Positions 55,272 to 55,504 of a stretch of DNA of 55,504 nucleotides are shown here, one piece after another. The notes under the pieces are model-generated. The model worked only from the letters and a program-made list of their open reading frames with translations, had not been told where the DNA came from and made no database searches. Each line of letters begins with the position of its first letter. Position 1 is the first letter of the stretch. The stretch is from the NCBI RefSeq assembly GCF_008710035.1, contig NZ_VYKI01000022.1:1-55504 (forward strand), read 5' to 3'. Both the position numbers and the translations under genes were made by a program. Origin of the DNA: Stenotrophomonas cyclobalanopsidis. GTDB lineage: Bacteria > Pseudomonadota > Gammaproteobacteria > Xanthomonadales > Xanthomonadaceae.

Positions 55272-55504
55272 ATACCGTGTTGTCCTTGCCTAGGCAAGGA
55301 CGACTTCAGGCTCAAACGGTCGGCCGCTTTTCAGTACTCCCCAGACCAGGTGTATGAGCTTGCGCATCAGCGCACACATGATGACCTTGAATGGCTTTCC
55401 TTTCTCGCTGAGACGTTCTGCAAAGGCCTTCAGAGTCGGGTTGTAGGTCTTCCCGGTCAGCGCCGGCATGTACAACTTCTTGCGGAAATTGGCGTCACCA
55501 ACCC
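55272..55504 (-). mobile_element. IS110-family insertion sequence, 3' end (truncated by window)
   Basis: Covers the short terminal noncoding end (about 55272-55289) and the C-terminus of the transposase; the rest lies beyond 55504. The transposase stop sits inside the palindrome GTCCTTGCCTAGGCAAGGAC (55282-55301). Confidence 0.7.
55290..55504 (-). CDS. IS110-family transposase (C-terminal fragment in window)
   Basis: About 71 codons are visible; the true start is outside. The minus-strand product contains NFRKKLYMPALTGKTYNPTL and VIMCALMRKLIHLVWGVLKS, the typical C-terminal transposase-20 (IS110/IS116/IS902) region, ending PFEPEVVLA. These enzymes are DEDD/Ser recombinases guided by a bridge RNA. 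The RE end here is very short, so the bridge RNA, if present, should be on the other (LE) side, outside the window. Confidence 0.78.
   Translation of the reverse strand, partial: VGDANFRKKLYMPALTGKTYNPTLKAFAERLSEKGKPFKVIMCALMRKLIHLVWGVLKSGRPFEPEVVLA

Overview
The window reads as chromosome of a Stenotrophomonas maltophilia-complex bacterium or a very close xanthomonad. The evidence is the high G+C, xanthomonad gene order (yicC-gmk-rpoZ-spoT-ridA-recG; zapB-like/zapA/6S RNA/5-formyl-THF cyclo-ligase; rph-rdgB-hemW), and dozens of short GTAG-headed hairpins of the SMAG/REP type in almost every intergenic gap. This placement rests on sequence reading only; no database was searched.

1-4980: a pyrophosphate-linked cluster. 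It has a K+-independent H+-pumping pyrophosphatase (hppA), a small exported protein and a PPi-type phosphofructokinase (pfp), followed by adenylate kinase (adk). 5228-10687: the murein-recycling ligase mpl with a LON-domain partner, a DedA/PAP2/LssY fusion membrane protein, and a small kinase overlapping a DUF2867 gene. 10783-16713: a lipoprotein, a short-chain dehydrogenase, two tandem DUF3829 lipoproteins, a voltage-gated K+ channel whose 5' end looks frameshifted, and argD. 16789-22460: HAD hydrolase, azurin, thiE-hemL, rubredoxin, a SirB1-like protein, a DUF192 protein and rpiA. 22483-25134: EVE protein, folate cyclo-ligase, 6S RNA, zapA, a ZapB-like coiled coil and a UPF0149 protein. 25134-32266: pepP, pepQ, a PilZ/DUF1631 pair and hemW. 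32315-43052: rdgB, a VOC protein, rph, yicC, a Fic AMP-transferase gene that looks inserted between yicC and gmk, then gmk, rpoZ, spoT, ridA and recG.

43055-44107 is a tandem array of 11 and a half units of about 92-94 bp, each made of two different REP hairpins. 44108-50954 is a chaperone-usher fimbrial locus split into two divergent arms: pilin plus chaperone leftward, and usher, second pilin and two FimH-like two-domain adhesins rightward. The 410-bp control region holds two copies of a 19-bp dyad in inverted orientation, almost equidistant from the two start codons. 51115-55098 holds two type Va autotransporter genes in tandem: a decayed, internally deleted copy and an intact 986-residue one, each followed by the same set of hairpins. 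The window ends inside an IS110-type transposase whose end abuts a truncated REP.

The surface-structure half (43-55 kb) is the accessory, repeat-rich part. The first 43 kb is mostly conserved housekeeping DNA with REPs scattered between genes. In five genes the TAG stop codon is itself part of a REP head (GTAG, or ATAG in spoT).
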